The position numbers and the translations under genes were made by a program. DNA of 63,300 bases from NCBI GenBank assembly GCA_910586305.1, contig CAJUGS010000017.1:1-63300 (forward strand), in the 5' to 3' direction. The stretch is from an uncultured Duncaniella sp. Lineage in GTDB: Bacteria > Bacteroidota > Bacteroidia > Bacteroidales > Muribaculaceae. Position 1 is the first letter of the stretch. Every line of letters begins with the position of its first letter. The notes beneath the pieces are model-generated. The model searched no databases and was not told where the DNA came from. It saw nothing but the letters and a program-made list of their open reading frames with translations. Shown piece by piece: positions 43,680-52,266 of this stretch.

Positions 43680-45065
43680 TTACCGTCCGCCACCGAGGTT
43701 CTGGTAGAGGTTGATGATGGAACGTGCGGCGGTGAGGTTGGTCGAAATCTGTGCTGTCTGTGCGGCCAGGAGGTTCTTCTGGGCTGTCAGCACTTCGAGA
43801 TATGTGGTGGAGCCGTCGAAGAGGAGGAGTTCGCCTGTGATGTCGACTGCCTTTGCCATATTCTCTACCTGGAGCTGGAGCCACTGCTGCTTTGCAATGC
43901 TCTTCTCATAGGTGGTGAGGGCGTTGGAGACGTCGGCTGCGGCGTTCATGAGTGTATACTCGAAGTTGTTGAGTGCCTGTTTCTGCTGGGCTTTTGATGC
44001 TTCGAGGCGTGCGATGTTCTGTCCGCGCGAGAATAGGGGCGCTGTGAGGGAGCCTGCAAGCTGTATGAACCAGTCGCCGGGATTCTTTATGAAGGACCCG
44101 AGCAGGTTGGTGAATCCGCCGTTGGAGGTCACGGCCAGTGACGGATAGAAGGCTGCGCGGGCCGATGCTGTGGTATAGAAGGCCGATGCGAGAGCCATCT
44201 CGGATGCTCGCACGTCGGGACGTGCGGCCAGCTCGGCCATGGGGATGGCTGTGCGCTGGAGCGCGGGGAGATTGAGTGCGGCCGACGACGGTATGCTCCA
44301 GGTCTGTGGCATGGTGTTGAGGAGCAGTGAGAGGGTGTTGTTGGCTTCGTGGAGCGAGAGGTCGATGTCGGTGATCTGTGCTTCGATGCTGTAGTACTGT
44401 GCGAGGCTCTGCACCACGGCGTCTTCGCGCAGACGTCCGGCTTCCTTGAGGTTGCGCATGACGTTGACGCTCTCTTTCCAGAGCACGGCGGTCTCCTTGA
44501 GGAGTTCCTGCTGGCTTTCAAGCGCGGCTATTGTGTAGTAGCACTGTGCCACTCCGGCTATTATCTGGGAACGCACGGCCTGTTCGTAGGCCATTGCCTG
44601 GAGTTCGCCTACGGCTGCTCCGCGCTTGGCGTTGAGAATTTTGCCGAATACGTCTATTTCCCAGTTGACAGCTATCGGCAGTGTGTAGGTCCACGACATA
44701 TCGCTCTGGACATATGATGCGCCGGCGCCGTTGGGGTTGAACACTACTGACGGGAGGTAGCTGAGCTTGGCTCCCTTGAGCTGTGCGTGGGCAATGTCGA
44801 TGTTTAGCTTGGCGTTGTTGAGGTCCTTGTTGTTGGCAAGGGCGCGTCCTATGAGGTCGGCGAGCATGGGGTCGGTGAACACCTGCTGCCAGCGCAGGTT
44901 GCCGAATGCTGTAGTGTCGGTTTCCTGCTTTAGAGCCTGTGCATACTCTTTGACGAGGTCGGAGTCCACCCGCTCGGGGTCGTATTTCTGATAAATCCCG
45001 CAACCGGTGAGCGCCGAGACGCTCACTGCGGTTGCAAGGATGAATGATATGTTCTTTAATTTCAT
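43680..45065 (-). CDS. RND efflux outer-membrane channel (OprM/TolC family)
   Basis: 461-residue lipoprotein (lipobox LTGC, Cys 22). Two similar OEP repeats with long helices (about 70-260 and 265-455), the family motif WEIDVFGKI and an NLLG-containing loop are present. It forms the trimeric exit duct for the RND pump encoded directly upstream (gap 30 bases). Confidence 0.95.
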   Translation of the reverse strand: MKLKNISFILATAVSVSALTGCGIYQKYDPERVDSDLVKEYAQALKQETDTTAFGNLRWQQVFTDPMLADLIGRALANNKDLNNAKLNIDIAHAQLKGAKLSYLPSVVFNPNGAGASYVQSDMSWTYTLPIAVNWEIDVFGKILNAKRGAAVGELQAMAYEQAVRSQIIAGVAQCYYTIAALESQQELLKETAVLWKESVNVMRNLKEAGRLREDAVVQSLAQYYSIEAQITDIDLSLHEANNTLSLLLNTMPQTWSIPSSAALNLPALQRTAIPMAELAARPDVRASEMALASAFYTTASARAAFYPSLAVTSNGGFTNLLGSFIKNPGDWFIQLAGSLTAPLFSRGQNIARLEASKAQQKQALNNFEYTLMNAAADVSNALTTYEKSIAKQQWLQLQVENMAKAVDITGELLLFDGSTTYLEVLTAQKNLLAAQTAQISTNLTAARSIINLYQNLGGGR

Positions 45066-45095
45066 CTTTGAAATCGGGAATGGTGATGAAGTTGA

Positions 45096-48000
45096 TTACT
45101 TGGCGGGGGTGTACTGCTCGATTTCGTTTTCGATACCCTCGTTGTCGGTGTCCTCCCACTTGAGCGGTGTGATGCGCTCCTGTATCTTCTGGAAGATTAC
45201 GAAGAGGGCGGGCACGATGAGCACCTGGAGTATCATACCGATGAGCATACCTCCGATGGAGCCTGTTCCGAGTGCGCGGTTACCGTTGGCTCCTGCTCCC
45301 GAGGCGAACATCATGGGAAGCAGACCGATGATCATGGCGAGTGATGTCATGAGGATGGGTCGGAGACGTGCTGAGGCTCCCTGGATGGCTGCGTTGACAA
45401 CGGACATACCTGTGCGACGGCGCTCGACTGCGAACTCGACGATGAGGATGGCGTTCTTGGCGAGAAGACCGATGAGCATGATGAGCGCGATCTGGAGGTA
45501 GATACTGTTGGCTATGTCGAATATCTGGGCGAAGATGAATGTGCCCATGAGGCCGAACGGAATCGACAGGATTACGGCCCAGGGGAGGATGTAACTCTCA
45601 TACTGGGCTGAGAGGAGGAGGTAGACGAAGAGCAGGCAGAGGCCGAAGATGATGGCTGTGGTGGAGCCTGCGCCCGACGAGGCCTCCTCGCGGGTCATAC
45701 CTGAGTACTCATATCCGTATCCGGCAGGGAGTGTCTCGGCGGCCACGCGGGTGATGGCTGCAAGACAGTCGCCCGAGGTGTAGCCGGGGGCGGGCTGGCC
45801 GGTGACGGAGATGGACTGGAACATATTGAAGCGGTTGAGAAGGTCGGGGCCGTAGATCTTGGTGAGTGTCACGAAGTTGGCTACAGAGGCCATCTCGCCG
45901 CCGTTGCGGAGCTTGATGGATGCGAGTGTCTCGGGGTTTACACGGGCCTCGGGATTGGCCTGCATCATCACACGGTAGATCTTACCGAAACGGTTGAAAT
46001 TGGAGACGTACATACCGCCGTAGTAGCTCTGGAGGGTGGTGAGAATGTCTCGCGGAGAGATTCCGGCCTGCTTGGCCTTTGCGGCGTCGATGTCGATCAT
46101 ATACTGGGGGAAGGTGGGGTTGAATGTTGTCATTGCCACCTGTATCTCGGGCTGTGCGTTGAGCTTGGCCAGGAAGCCCTGTACGACGGCGAAGAAGTCG
46201 TCGACGGTGCCTCCGGTCTTGTCCTGCATTTTGATTTCAAAACCGTTGGTGAGCGAGTAACCGGAAATCATAGGGGGAGCGAAGAGCACCACTCGACCGT
46301 CCTTGATGGCTGCTCCTGTCATGGCGTAGAGCTTGCCGAGGATGGCTGTTGAGGTCTGGCTTGCTTCCTGTCGGTCTTCCCAGTTCTTGAGCTTGATGAT
46401 GAATGTTCCGTATGTATTGCCCTGTCCGGCCATGAACGAGTAGCCGGCAATCTTCATTCGGTACTCGATTTCGGGTACTGTCGCGAGGATTTTGTCGACA
46501 TCGTCGAGCACTCCTTCGGTGCGTTCGAGCGATGTGCCCGGGGGCATATCGACCATACAGAAGAGTACACCGGTGTCTTCGTTGGGGACGAGGGTGGATG
46601 TCGTGATGCTCATGAGCCATACGAGGACGGCCACCGAGATTCCCACAATGGAGAATGAGGTGATTTTGTGGTTGATGAAGAATGTCGTGAACCGGTTGTA
46701 GGTCTTGAGGATGCGGCCGAAACCGATTTCAAATCCTTTGTGGAATCGCTTGCTGAAGATGCCGAGGATGGTGATGACGGCGCAGACGCAGGCGATGACG
46801 AGTTTGAGGATGTTCTCCATACTGTACCATCCGAGCACCATGAAGAGGATGGTGGCCACGAGGAAGGCGAAGGTGATGAGCGGGGGAAGGTTGAGTGTGA
46901 ATCGACGCTTGGCCTGTGTGGCTACGGCTCCTGCTGCCGCGCTGTAGGCGTCGCCCATGCGCTTGGGCAGGGAGTCGTGGTTGTCATGTCCCTTGAGGGA
47001 CACGGCGCAGAGTGCGGGCGAGAGGGTCAAGGCGTTGAGCGCGGAGAGACCGATGGCGATTGCCATTGTGAGACCGAACTGACGGTAGAATACACCTGTG
47101 GTGCCTGACATGAACGACACTGGGATGAACACGAGCATCATGACGAGTGTGATCGAGATGATGGCTCCGCCAATCTCGCCCATGGCGTCGATAGAGGCCT
47201 TTCGTGCACTCTTGTAGCCTGTGTCGAGCTTGGCATGGACCGCTTCGACCACCACAATCGCGTCGTCGACCACAATCGCAATCGCAAGCACGAGAGCCGA
47301 GAGGGTGATGAGGTTGATGGAGAAGCCGATGAGGTTCATGAAGAAGAATGTACCCACGAGGGCCACGGGGATGGCGATGGCGGGAATGATGGTGGAACGG
47401 ATGTCCTGGAGGAATACGTATACCACGAAGAACACAAGGATGAAGGCCTCGATGAGGGTCTTGATTACCTCGTGGATGGAGGCGTCAAGGAAGTCGTTGT
47501 TGTTCATCGGGATGGCGAACTCGAGTCCGGCGGGGAGTTCCTTCTTCATGTTCTCGACCACCTGGAGACAGTCTTTGATAATCTGTGTGGCGTTGGAGCC
47601 GGCGGTCTGGAACACGATACACGATGTGGCGGTGTAGCCGTTGAGTGAGTTGGAGAAGCCATACATGAGTCGTCCGAGCTCTACTGTTGCCACGTCGCCG
47701 AGACGGAGTATCTCGCCTGTGGGCTTGGCTGCCACGACGATGTTCTCAAATTCCTCGGGGGTGGTGAGACGTCCTTTGTACTTCATTGTGTACTGGAAGC
47801 TCTGGTCGCCCTGGTCGCCGAACGAACCGGGGGCTGCCTCTATGTTCTGCTCGGAGAGTGCGTAGGTGATGTCGGTGGGTACGAGTCCATACTGTGCCAT
47901 CACTTCGGGCTTGAGCCATATACGCATAGAGTAGTCGGCACCGAAGCTCATCACGTCGCCCACACCAGACACACGCTGGAGCTGGGGGATGATGTTGATT

Positions 48001-48479
48001 TTGGCGTAGTTGTCGATAAACTCCGAGGAGTAGTTGCCGCTCTTGTCGTAGAGGGCGATGTTGAGGAGCATGGAGGTTTGGCGCTTGGCTGTCTGTACGC
48101 CATACTGTGTCACCTCGGCGGGGAGGAGGTTGGAGGCTTTTGACACACGGTTCTGCACGTCGACGGCAGCCATGTCGGGGTCAAATCCCTGCTCGAAATA
48201 TACTGAGATGTCAGCAGAACCTGAGTTGGTGGCTGTCGACTCCATGTGGGTCATGCCCTCGGCGCCGTTGATTGACTCCTCGAGGGGTGCGATGACTGAG
48301 TTGAGCACAGCCTGCGCGTTGGCACCCTGGTAGGTGGTGGACACGCGGATGGTGGGAGGCGCGATGTCGGGGAACTGGGTGACGGGCAGCGAGAAGAGGC
48401 CGATCAGACCCAGCAGGACGATGAAGATGGATATCACCGTCGACAGCACCGGCCTGTTAATAAAGGTATCTAATTTCAT
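45096..48479 (-). CDS. RND efflux pump, AcrB/HAE1 family
   Basis: 1127 aa, somewhat longer than AcrB (1049). The N-terminus MKLDTFINRPVLSTVI, two sets of large periplasmic loops and 12 membrane helices are typical. The proton-relay residues are present: the double Asp in VVDDAIVVVEA on helix 4 and the Lys in LLAKNAILIVEFA on helix 10. It exports hydrophobic and amphipathic compounds in exchange for H+ together with the adaptor and channel. The C-terminal extension after about residue 1090 is charged and short. Confidence 0.96.
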   Translation of the reverse strand: MKLDTFINRPVLSTVISIFIVLLGLIGLFSLPVTQFPDIAPPTIRVSTTYQGANAQAVLNSVIAPLEESINGAEGMTHMESTATNSGSADISVYFEQGFDPDMAAVDVQNRVSKASNLLPAEVTQYGVQTAKRQTSMLLNIALYDKSGNYSSEFIDNYAKINIIPQLQRVSGVGDVMSFGADYSMRIWLKPEVMAQYGLVPTDITYALSEQNIEAAPGSFGDQGDQSFQYTMKYKGRLTTPEEFENIVVAAKPTGEILRLGDVATVELGRLMYGFSNSLNGYTATSCIVFQTAGSNATQIIKDCLQVVENMKKELPAGLEFAIPMNNNDFLDASIHEVIKTLIEAFILVFFVVYVFLQDIRSTIIPAIAIPVALVGTFFFMNLIGFSINLITLSALVLAIAIVVDDAIVVVEAVHAKLDTGYKSARKASIDAMGEIGGAIISITLVMMLVFIPVSFMSGTTGVFYRQFGLTMAIAIGLSALNALTLSPALCAVSLKGHDNHDSLPKRMGDAYSAAAGAVATQAKRRFTLNLPPLITFAFLVATILFMVLGWYSMENILKLVIACVCAVITILGIFSKRFHKGFEIGFGRILKTYNRFTTFFINHKITSFSIVGISVAVLVWLMSITTSTLVPNEDTGVLFCMVDMPPGTSLERTEGVLDDVDKILATVPEIEYRMKIAGYSFMAGQGNTYGTFIIKLKNWEDRQEASQTSTAILGKLYAMTGAAIKDGRVVLFAPPMISGYSLTNGFEIKMQDKTGGTVDDFFAVVQGFLAKLNAQPEIQVAMTTFNPTFPQYMIDIDAAKAKQAGISPRDILTTLQSYYGGMYVSNFNRFGKIYRVMMQANPEARVNPETLASIKLRNGGEMASVANFVTLTKIYGPDLLNRFNMFQSISVTGQPAPGYTSGDCLAAITRVAAETLPAGYGYEYSGMTREEASSGAGSTTAIIFGLCLLFVYLLLSAQYESYILPWAVILSIPFGLMGTFIFAQIFDIANSIYLQIALIMLIGLLAKNAILIVEFAVERRRTGMSVVNAAIQGASARLRPILMTSLAMIIGLLPMMFASGAGANGNRALGTGSIGGMLIGMILQVLIVPALFVIFQKIQERITPLKWEDTDNEGIENEIEQYTPAK

Positions 48480-48550
48480 TGAATTGCAAGATTATAAGGG
48501 GTTTCTTTCAGCTTGATGAGAGAGTGGGATGAAAGAGTGGGTTGAGGGGG

Positions 48551-49744
48551 TTATTTCTGCTGCTGTGGTGCGGCTGCTCCTTGGGGTGCCTGGGCGGGCA
48601 TCTGGGAGGGGTCGACTGGCGAGATGGTGAGGCCGTCGCTCAGACGTGTGCCGACACCTTCGACTGCGATGCGGTCGCCGGCTTTCAGACCGGAGGTGAC
48701 TACGAATGTCTTGCCGTCGTTGATGGGGTCAATGATGATGGGTGTGGAGACTACCTTGTTGGAGTCGTTGACTATGTAGACGAACTTCTTGTCCTGGAGC
48801 TCGAATGTGGCCTTCTGGGGTATGACGATTGCGCTCTCGCGGTTGGAGGGCATCACGATCACACCTGTTCCGCCGCTACGGAGCACGCCCTGGGGATTGT
48901 CGAAGAGTGCGCGGACGCTTGAAGAGCCTGTGTTGTTGTCAATCACACCGGATACGGTGGCCACCTTGCCTGAGAGGGGGTAGATGGTGCCGTCGGATAG
49001 TCGGAGCTGGACTTCGGGAAGCGACTTGATGGCGGCGTCGAGGCTGTTGGCGCCGTTGTTGGTCATGGCCAGGAGGTCCTTCTCGGTGAGCGAGAAGTAG
49101 GCATAGACCTGCGAGTTGTCGCTGACGGTGGTGAGGGGCTGTGCCGACGAGGGGCTTGCGAGTGAGCCTTCGCGGTTGGGGATGGAGCCTACCACGCCGT
49201 CGCTGGGCGAGGTCACTGTGGTGTATGCGAGGTTCTTCTTTGCGTTGACGAGAGAGGCCTTGGCTGTTGCAAGCTGTGCCTCGGCCTGGTGGAGGTTGTT
49301 CTGAGAGAGCTGGTACTCGTATTCTGAGATGATGTTTTTCTCAAAGAGTTTTTTCTTTGAGTCGGCGGTCATGCGGGCTGTGTTTACCGCGGTCTGTGCG
49401 GAGTTTACCTGTGCCTGTGCCTGGTCTACCGCTGCGTTGAACTGAACCTGGTCGAGAGTGAAAAGCACCTGTCCTTTTTTCACGTGCTGGCCTTCGTCGA
49501 CATTTACTTTGGTGATGAATCCGGTCACCTGAGGACGTATTGCGATGTCGGTCTTTCCCTGGATTGTTGCCGGGAATGTCGTCTCGAGGTTGGCCTGCTG
49601 GGGCGATAGTGTGATGGTGGCGATCTGGGGAGCGGACATCTGCATACCCTGCTGTTGTCCGGAGTTGCCCGAGCACCCTGTTAACATTGCCGCTGAAGCG
49701 ACGAGCAGCCCTAAGCTGCCGAGTGTTGACGAGATGGATTTCAT
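48551..49744 (-). CDS. RND efflux periplasmic adaptor subunit
   Basis: 397-residue lipoprotein (lipobox LTGC, Cys 24). Order of parts: a lipoyl/biotinyl half (TGFITKVNVDEGQHVKKGQVL), a helical hairpin rich in Ala and Gln (about 105-175), the second lipoyl half (VTSPSDGVVG), a beta-barrel and a membrane-proximal domain. The C-terminus is a Gln/Ala/Pro tail (about 380-397). It links pump and channel. First gene of the operon. Confidence 0.95.
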   Translation of the reverse strand: MKSISSTLGSLGLLVASAAMLTGCSGNSGQQQGMQMSAPQIATITLSPQQANLETTFPATIQGKTDIAIRPQVTGFITKVNVDEGQHVKKGQVLFTLDQVQFNAAVDQAQAQVNSAQTAVNTARMTADSKKKLFEKNIISEYEYQLSQNNLHQAEAQLATAKASLVNAKKNLAYTTVTSPSDGVVGSIPNREGSLASPSSAQPLTTVSDNSQVYAYFSLTEKDLLAMTNNGANSLDAAIKSLPEVQLRLSDGTIYPLSGKVATVSGVIDNNTGSSSVRALFDNPQGVLRSGGTGVIVMPSNRESAIVIPQKATFELQDKKFVYIVNDSNKVVSTPIIIDPINDGKTFVVTSGLKAGDRIAVEGVGTRLSDGLTISPVDPSQMPAQAPQGAAAPQQQK

Positions 49745-49811
49745 GTTGTTTCTCTTTTTCGTCTTATGGTTATACCTTGATTGTTGAATCGGAATATAAT
49801 ATGTTGATAAT

Positions 49812-49844
49812 CACCCATATGTTAAATTTATTAACACATGGGTG
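49812..49844. promoter_or_regulatory. Palindrome in the efflux operon leader
   Basis: CACCCAT..GTTAA (49812-49825) and TTAAC..ATGGGTG (49831-49844) are reverse complements around a 5-base centre. It lies just downstream of the predicted transcription start. This could be a repressor site or a leader hairpin. Confidence 0.5.
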
Positions 49845-49856
49845 GTTTTAAGCACA

Positions 49857-49864
49857 CAAAGTTA
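49857..49864 (-). promoter_or_regulatory. -7 box of the RND efflux operon
   Basis: The minus strand reads TAACTTTG. The predicted leader is about 105 bases. No -33 TTTG is seen, and a palindrome covers that position. Confidence 0.55.
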
Positions 49865-49872
49865 CTTCCTTT

Positions 49873-49899
49873 TTGGGTATAATAGGCGAAAATACCCAA
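49873..49899. promoter_or_regulatory. Operator-like palindrome over the -33 region
   Basis: TTGGGTAT (49873-49880) and ATACCCAA (49892-49899) are exact reverse complements with an 11-base spacer, placed where the RND promoter's -33 contact should be. It shares the TGGGT core with the second palindrome. No regulator gene is adjacent. Confidence 0.5.
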
Positions 49900-49971
49900 T
49901 GAAATTTGTTATATATGGCTAAAAGAGCCTCAATTGTGGAAATTTTGACCAACGATTGTGGCTATTGTTCG

Positions 49972-50505
49972 TTATGTTGAAGGCTGTTCTTTGCGATTGC
50001 GGATGACGCGTGCCGGATTGCCCCCGATGATTGAATAGGGTGGATGGGTGCGTGTCACCACTGCTCCGGCTGCCACGATGGTGCCCGAGGAGACACAGGC
50101 TCCGGGGACTATGGTGACTCTGGCTCCTATCCATACGTCGTCGCCGATTGTGCATACCTGTCGAGGCCCGGCTCCCTGCATATCCATCGGGACGGTTGTT
50201 GAGGATGTCTCGTGGTTCTGGTTGATTATGAGTACGTCCTTTGCCATCATGACGTGTGAGCCTATGCGTATGTCTCTCGGGATGTCGCATCGTGCTCCGA
50301 GCCCGGAGAAGTCGCCTATCTCAAGTGCGGAGCCGTTGCCGAAGTAGGCTTTGCGGTCGATGGTGGTCACGCGTCCGCATCGGGCGAATATGTGGCGGCA
50401 GCACCATATTCGCAGCCTGTTGCACATCGGTCCGACGACGGGGGCGTAGGATGATGGCAGATGGGTGAGCAGCCCGTAGTAGAGGGCGAGAAAGAGTGTT
50501 CTCAT
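49972..50505 (-). CDS. Hexapeptide-repeat acyltransferase (WcaF/maltose-acetyltransferase-like)
   Basis: 177 aa. A left-handed beta-helix starts at about residue 55 (ALEIGDFSGLGARC), with the catalytic His in INQNHETSS and the usual coil DDVWIGARVTIVPGACV. Such enzymes move acetyl groups from acetyl-CoA to sugars of surface polysaccharides. No glycan cluster surrounds it; it follows an MFS exporter gene by 12 bases, so the acceptor is unknown. Confidence 0.88.
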   Translation of the reverse strand: MRTLFLALYYGLLTHLPSSYAPVVGPMCNRLRIWCCRHIFARCGRVTTIDRKAYFGNGSALEIGDFSGLGARCDIPRDIRIGSHVMMAKDVLIINQNHETSSTTVPMDMQGAGPRQVCTIGDDVWIGARVTIVPGACVSSGTIVAAGAVVTRTHPPYSIIGGNPARVIRNRKEQPST

Positions 50506-50517
50506 TGGCGGTTGGAA

Positions 50518-51711
50518 TCAAGTGGTTGTTTTCGGACGTGCCGGCATATAGAAGAAGAGGGCGTAGGTGGCTGCCGAGAGGGCTATGACTCCTCCGATGT
50601 AGCCGATCTCGTCGATGAGGCTGTGGTCGACGATGAAACCTCCCACGAAGGCTCCCGCGCCGATGCCGAGATTGAAGATGCCCGAGTAGAAGCTCATGGG
50701 CACGGCTGAGTCGGTGGGGAAGAGGGTGATGATCTCGTTCTGAAACGAGATGTTGTAGATCGTCATTGCCATGCCCCAGAAGATACATACTATACTCAGG
50801 AGCAATGGGTTGACGGATGTGGCGGGCAGGATGAGCAGCATCATGAGCGGGAGGCCGAAGCAGGCTCCGAGAATGAAGCGTCGGGAGTAGCGCGAGAACC
50901 ATTTCGACGTGATGTAGCTGCCGAGAAGGCCGGCCACGCCGAAGAGCGAGAGGGTGAATGTGATGGCCGATTCGGGGAGTCCGGCCACCTTTGCCATGAA
51001 TGGTTCGATGTAGGAGTAGCCGGTGTAGTGGCCGGTGACTATGACGGCTGTGATGATGTAGATCATCAGGAGCGGTTTGCAGTGTATGAGACCTGCTATC
51101 ATGGCCTTGCGGCTCTCGCCGTTGTCGGGACGGGGGAGCGGCGAGAAGCGGAATCTGAGTCCGAGCCACACGAGTCCGGCAAGCGCTCCGAGTGCTCCGA
51201 GTGTGGCTCTCCATCCTGCGATGAGTCCGAGGATGCGTCCGAGCGGCAGTCCGGCTATCAGGGCTATTCCTCCTCCGGCCACGAGTGTGCTCAGCGCCGT
51301 GGCTCGTTTTTCGGGCGGGCATACTGCCACGGCCATTGCGGGGGCTATGGACCAGAATAGTGAGTGGGCGAGAGCCACGCCTATGCGTGAGGCCATGAGT
51401 GTGTAGTAGCCTGTGGATATCACGGAGCCTATGTGGGAGATGAAGAAGACTCCTACGACCCATAGCATGAGGCGGCGGTAGTCCATGCGGGCGAAGAGGA
51501 GCATGAGCGGGAGCGACATGAGGGCTACGACCCATGCGTAGACTGTGATGAGGAGGCCGGCACGGGCTTCGGTTACTCCGAAGTCGGCGGCGATGTCGGT
51601 GAGCAGACCTATGGGAATCAGCTCGGAGGTGTTGAAGGTGAATCCGGCCACGGTGAGGAGGAGCAGCGGGAATATGTGGCGGCCGGATGTCGCGGTTGTT
51701 TTGTTGGTCAT
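50518..51711 (-). CDS. MFS exporter, SotB/AraJ-like
   Basis: 397 aa with 12 predicted membrane helices. The opening FTFNTSELIPIGLL and the repeated loop MDYRRLMLW, plus CPPEKRATALSTLVAGG, match the drug:H+ antiporter group that includes sugar exporters SotB and AraJ. The substrate is not predictable. Own -7 box; co-directional with the acyltransferase. Confidence 0.92.
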   Translation of the reverse strand: MTNKTTATSGRHIFPLLLLTVAGFTFNTSELIPIGLLTDIAADFGVTEARAGLLITVYAWVVALMSLPLMLLFARMDYRRLMLWVVGVFFISHIGSVISTGYYTLMASRIGVALAHSLFWSIAPAMAVAVCPPEKRATALSTLVAGGGIALIAGLPLGRILGLIAGWRATLGALGALAGLVWLGLRFRFSPLPRPDNGESRKAMIAGLIHCKPLLMIYIITAVIVTGHYTGYSYIEPFMAKVAGLPESAITFTLSLFGVAGLLGSYITSKWFSRYSRRFILGACFGLPLMMLLILPATSVNPLLLSIVCIFWGMAMTIYNISFQNEIITLFPTDSAVPMSFYSGIFNLGIGAGAFVGGFIVDHSLIDEIGYIGGVIALSAATYALFFYMPARPKTTT

Positions 51712-51736
51712 TGACTGGCTATTGGAAATTCGGGTG

Positions 51737-51744
51737 CAAAGTTA
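51737..51744 (-). promoter_or_regulatory. -7 box of the MFS exporter gene
   Basis: TAACTTTG on the minus strand, 25 bases before the start at 51711. No -33 TTTG. Confidence 0.5.
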
Positions 51745-51796
51745 GCGAATTATCCGCAAACCGAGTGTCATCTCGCTGAAATTCCGGGGCACGTGG

Positions 51797-52249
51797 TCAG
51801 CGAGATGTGTCTGTGGTCTCGATCCACTGTGCGGTGGATGGGTCTATCTCGCGCAGTGGTATGAGCACGAAGTCGCGCAGGTGTGCTCGCGGATGGGGAA
51901 GTGTGAGCCGTCGGTGGTGTAGGACGATGCGGTCTATTGCTATTATGTCGATGTCGATGGCTCGGTCGATGTATGCGCCCGATGCGTCGCGGTGTGGTGA
52001 GGGGTCGATGGAGCGCTGTATGTCCTGTGTTATGTCGAGCACACGTAGCGGAGGGATGGGCGATGGGAGGACTATGGATACGGCAATGTTGAGAAATCTG
52101 TTGTCGGAGCTGAATCCCCAGGGGTCTGTCTCGATGAATTCCGACCGGCGCAGGGTGCCTGCAAAGGCGGATGACAGAGCGGCCACCGCCTGCTCTATCA
52201 GAGCATGGCGATGGCCGCTGTTGCTTCCTATGTTGAAGTGCAGGGTCAT
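51797..52249 (-). CDS. folK: 6-hydroxymethyl-dihydropterin pyrophosphokinase
   Basis: 150 aa from the start at 52249 (MTLHFNIGSNSGHR). Transfers pyrophosphate from ATP to 6-hydroxymethyl-7,8-dihydropterin in folate synthesis. Family marks: the N-terminal GSN, ETDPWGFSSDNRFLNIAV and the strongly conserved DRAIDIDIIAID plus LTLPHPRAHLRDFVLIPL. It lies 17 bases after infB and is probably the last gene of the rimP-nusA-infB operon. The frame continues upstream over infB codons without homology. Confidence 0.95.
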   Translation of the reverse strand: MTLHFNIGSNSGHRHALIEQAVAALSSAFAGTLRRSEFIETDPWGFSSDNRFLNIAVSIVLPSPIPPLRVLDITQDIQRSIDPSPHRDASGAYIDRAIDIDIIAIDRIVLHHRRLTLPHPRAHLRDFVLIPLREIDPSTAQWIETTDTSR

Positions 52250-52266
52250 AGATGACTCTCTGTGTC

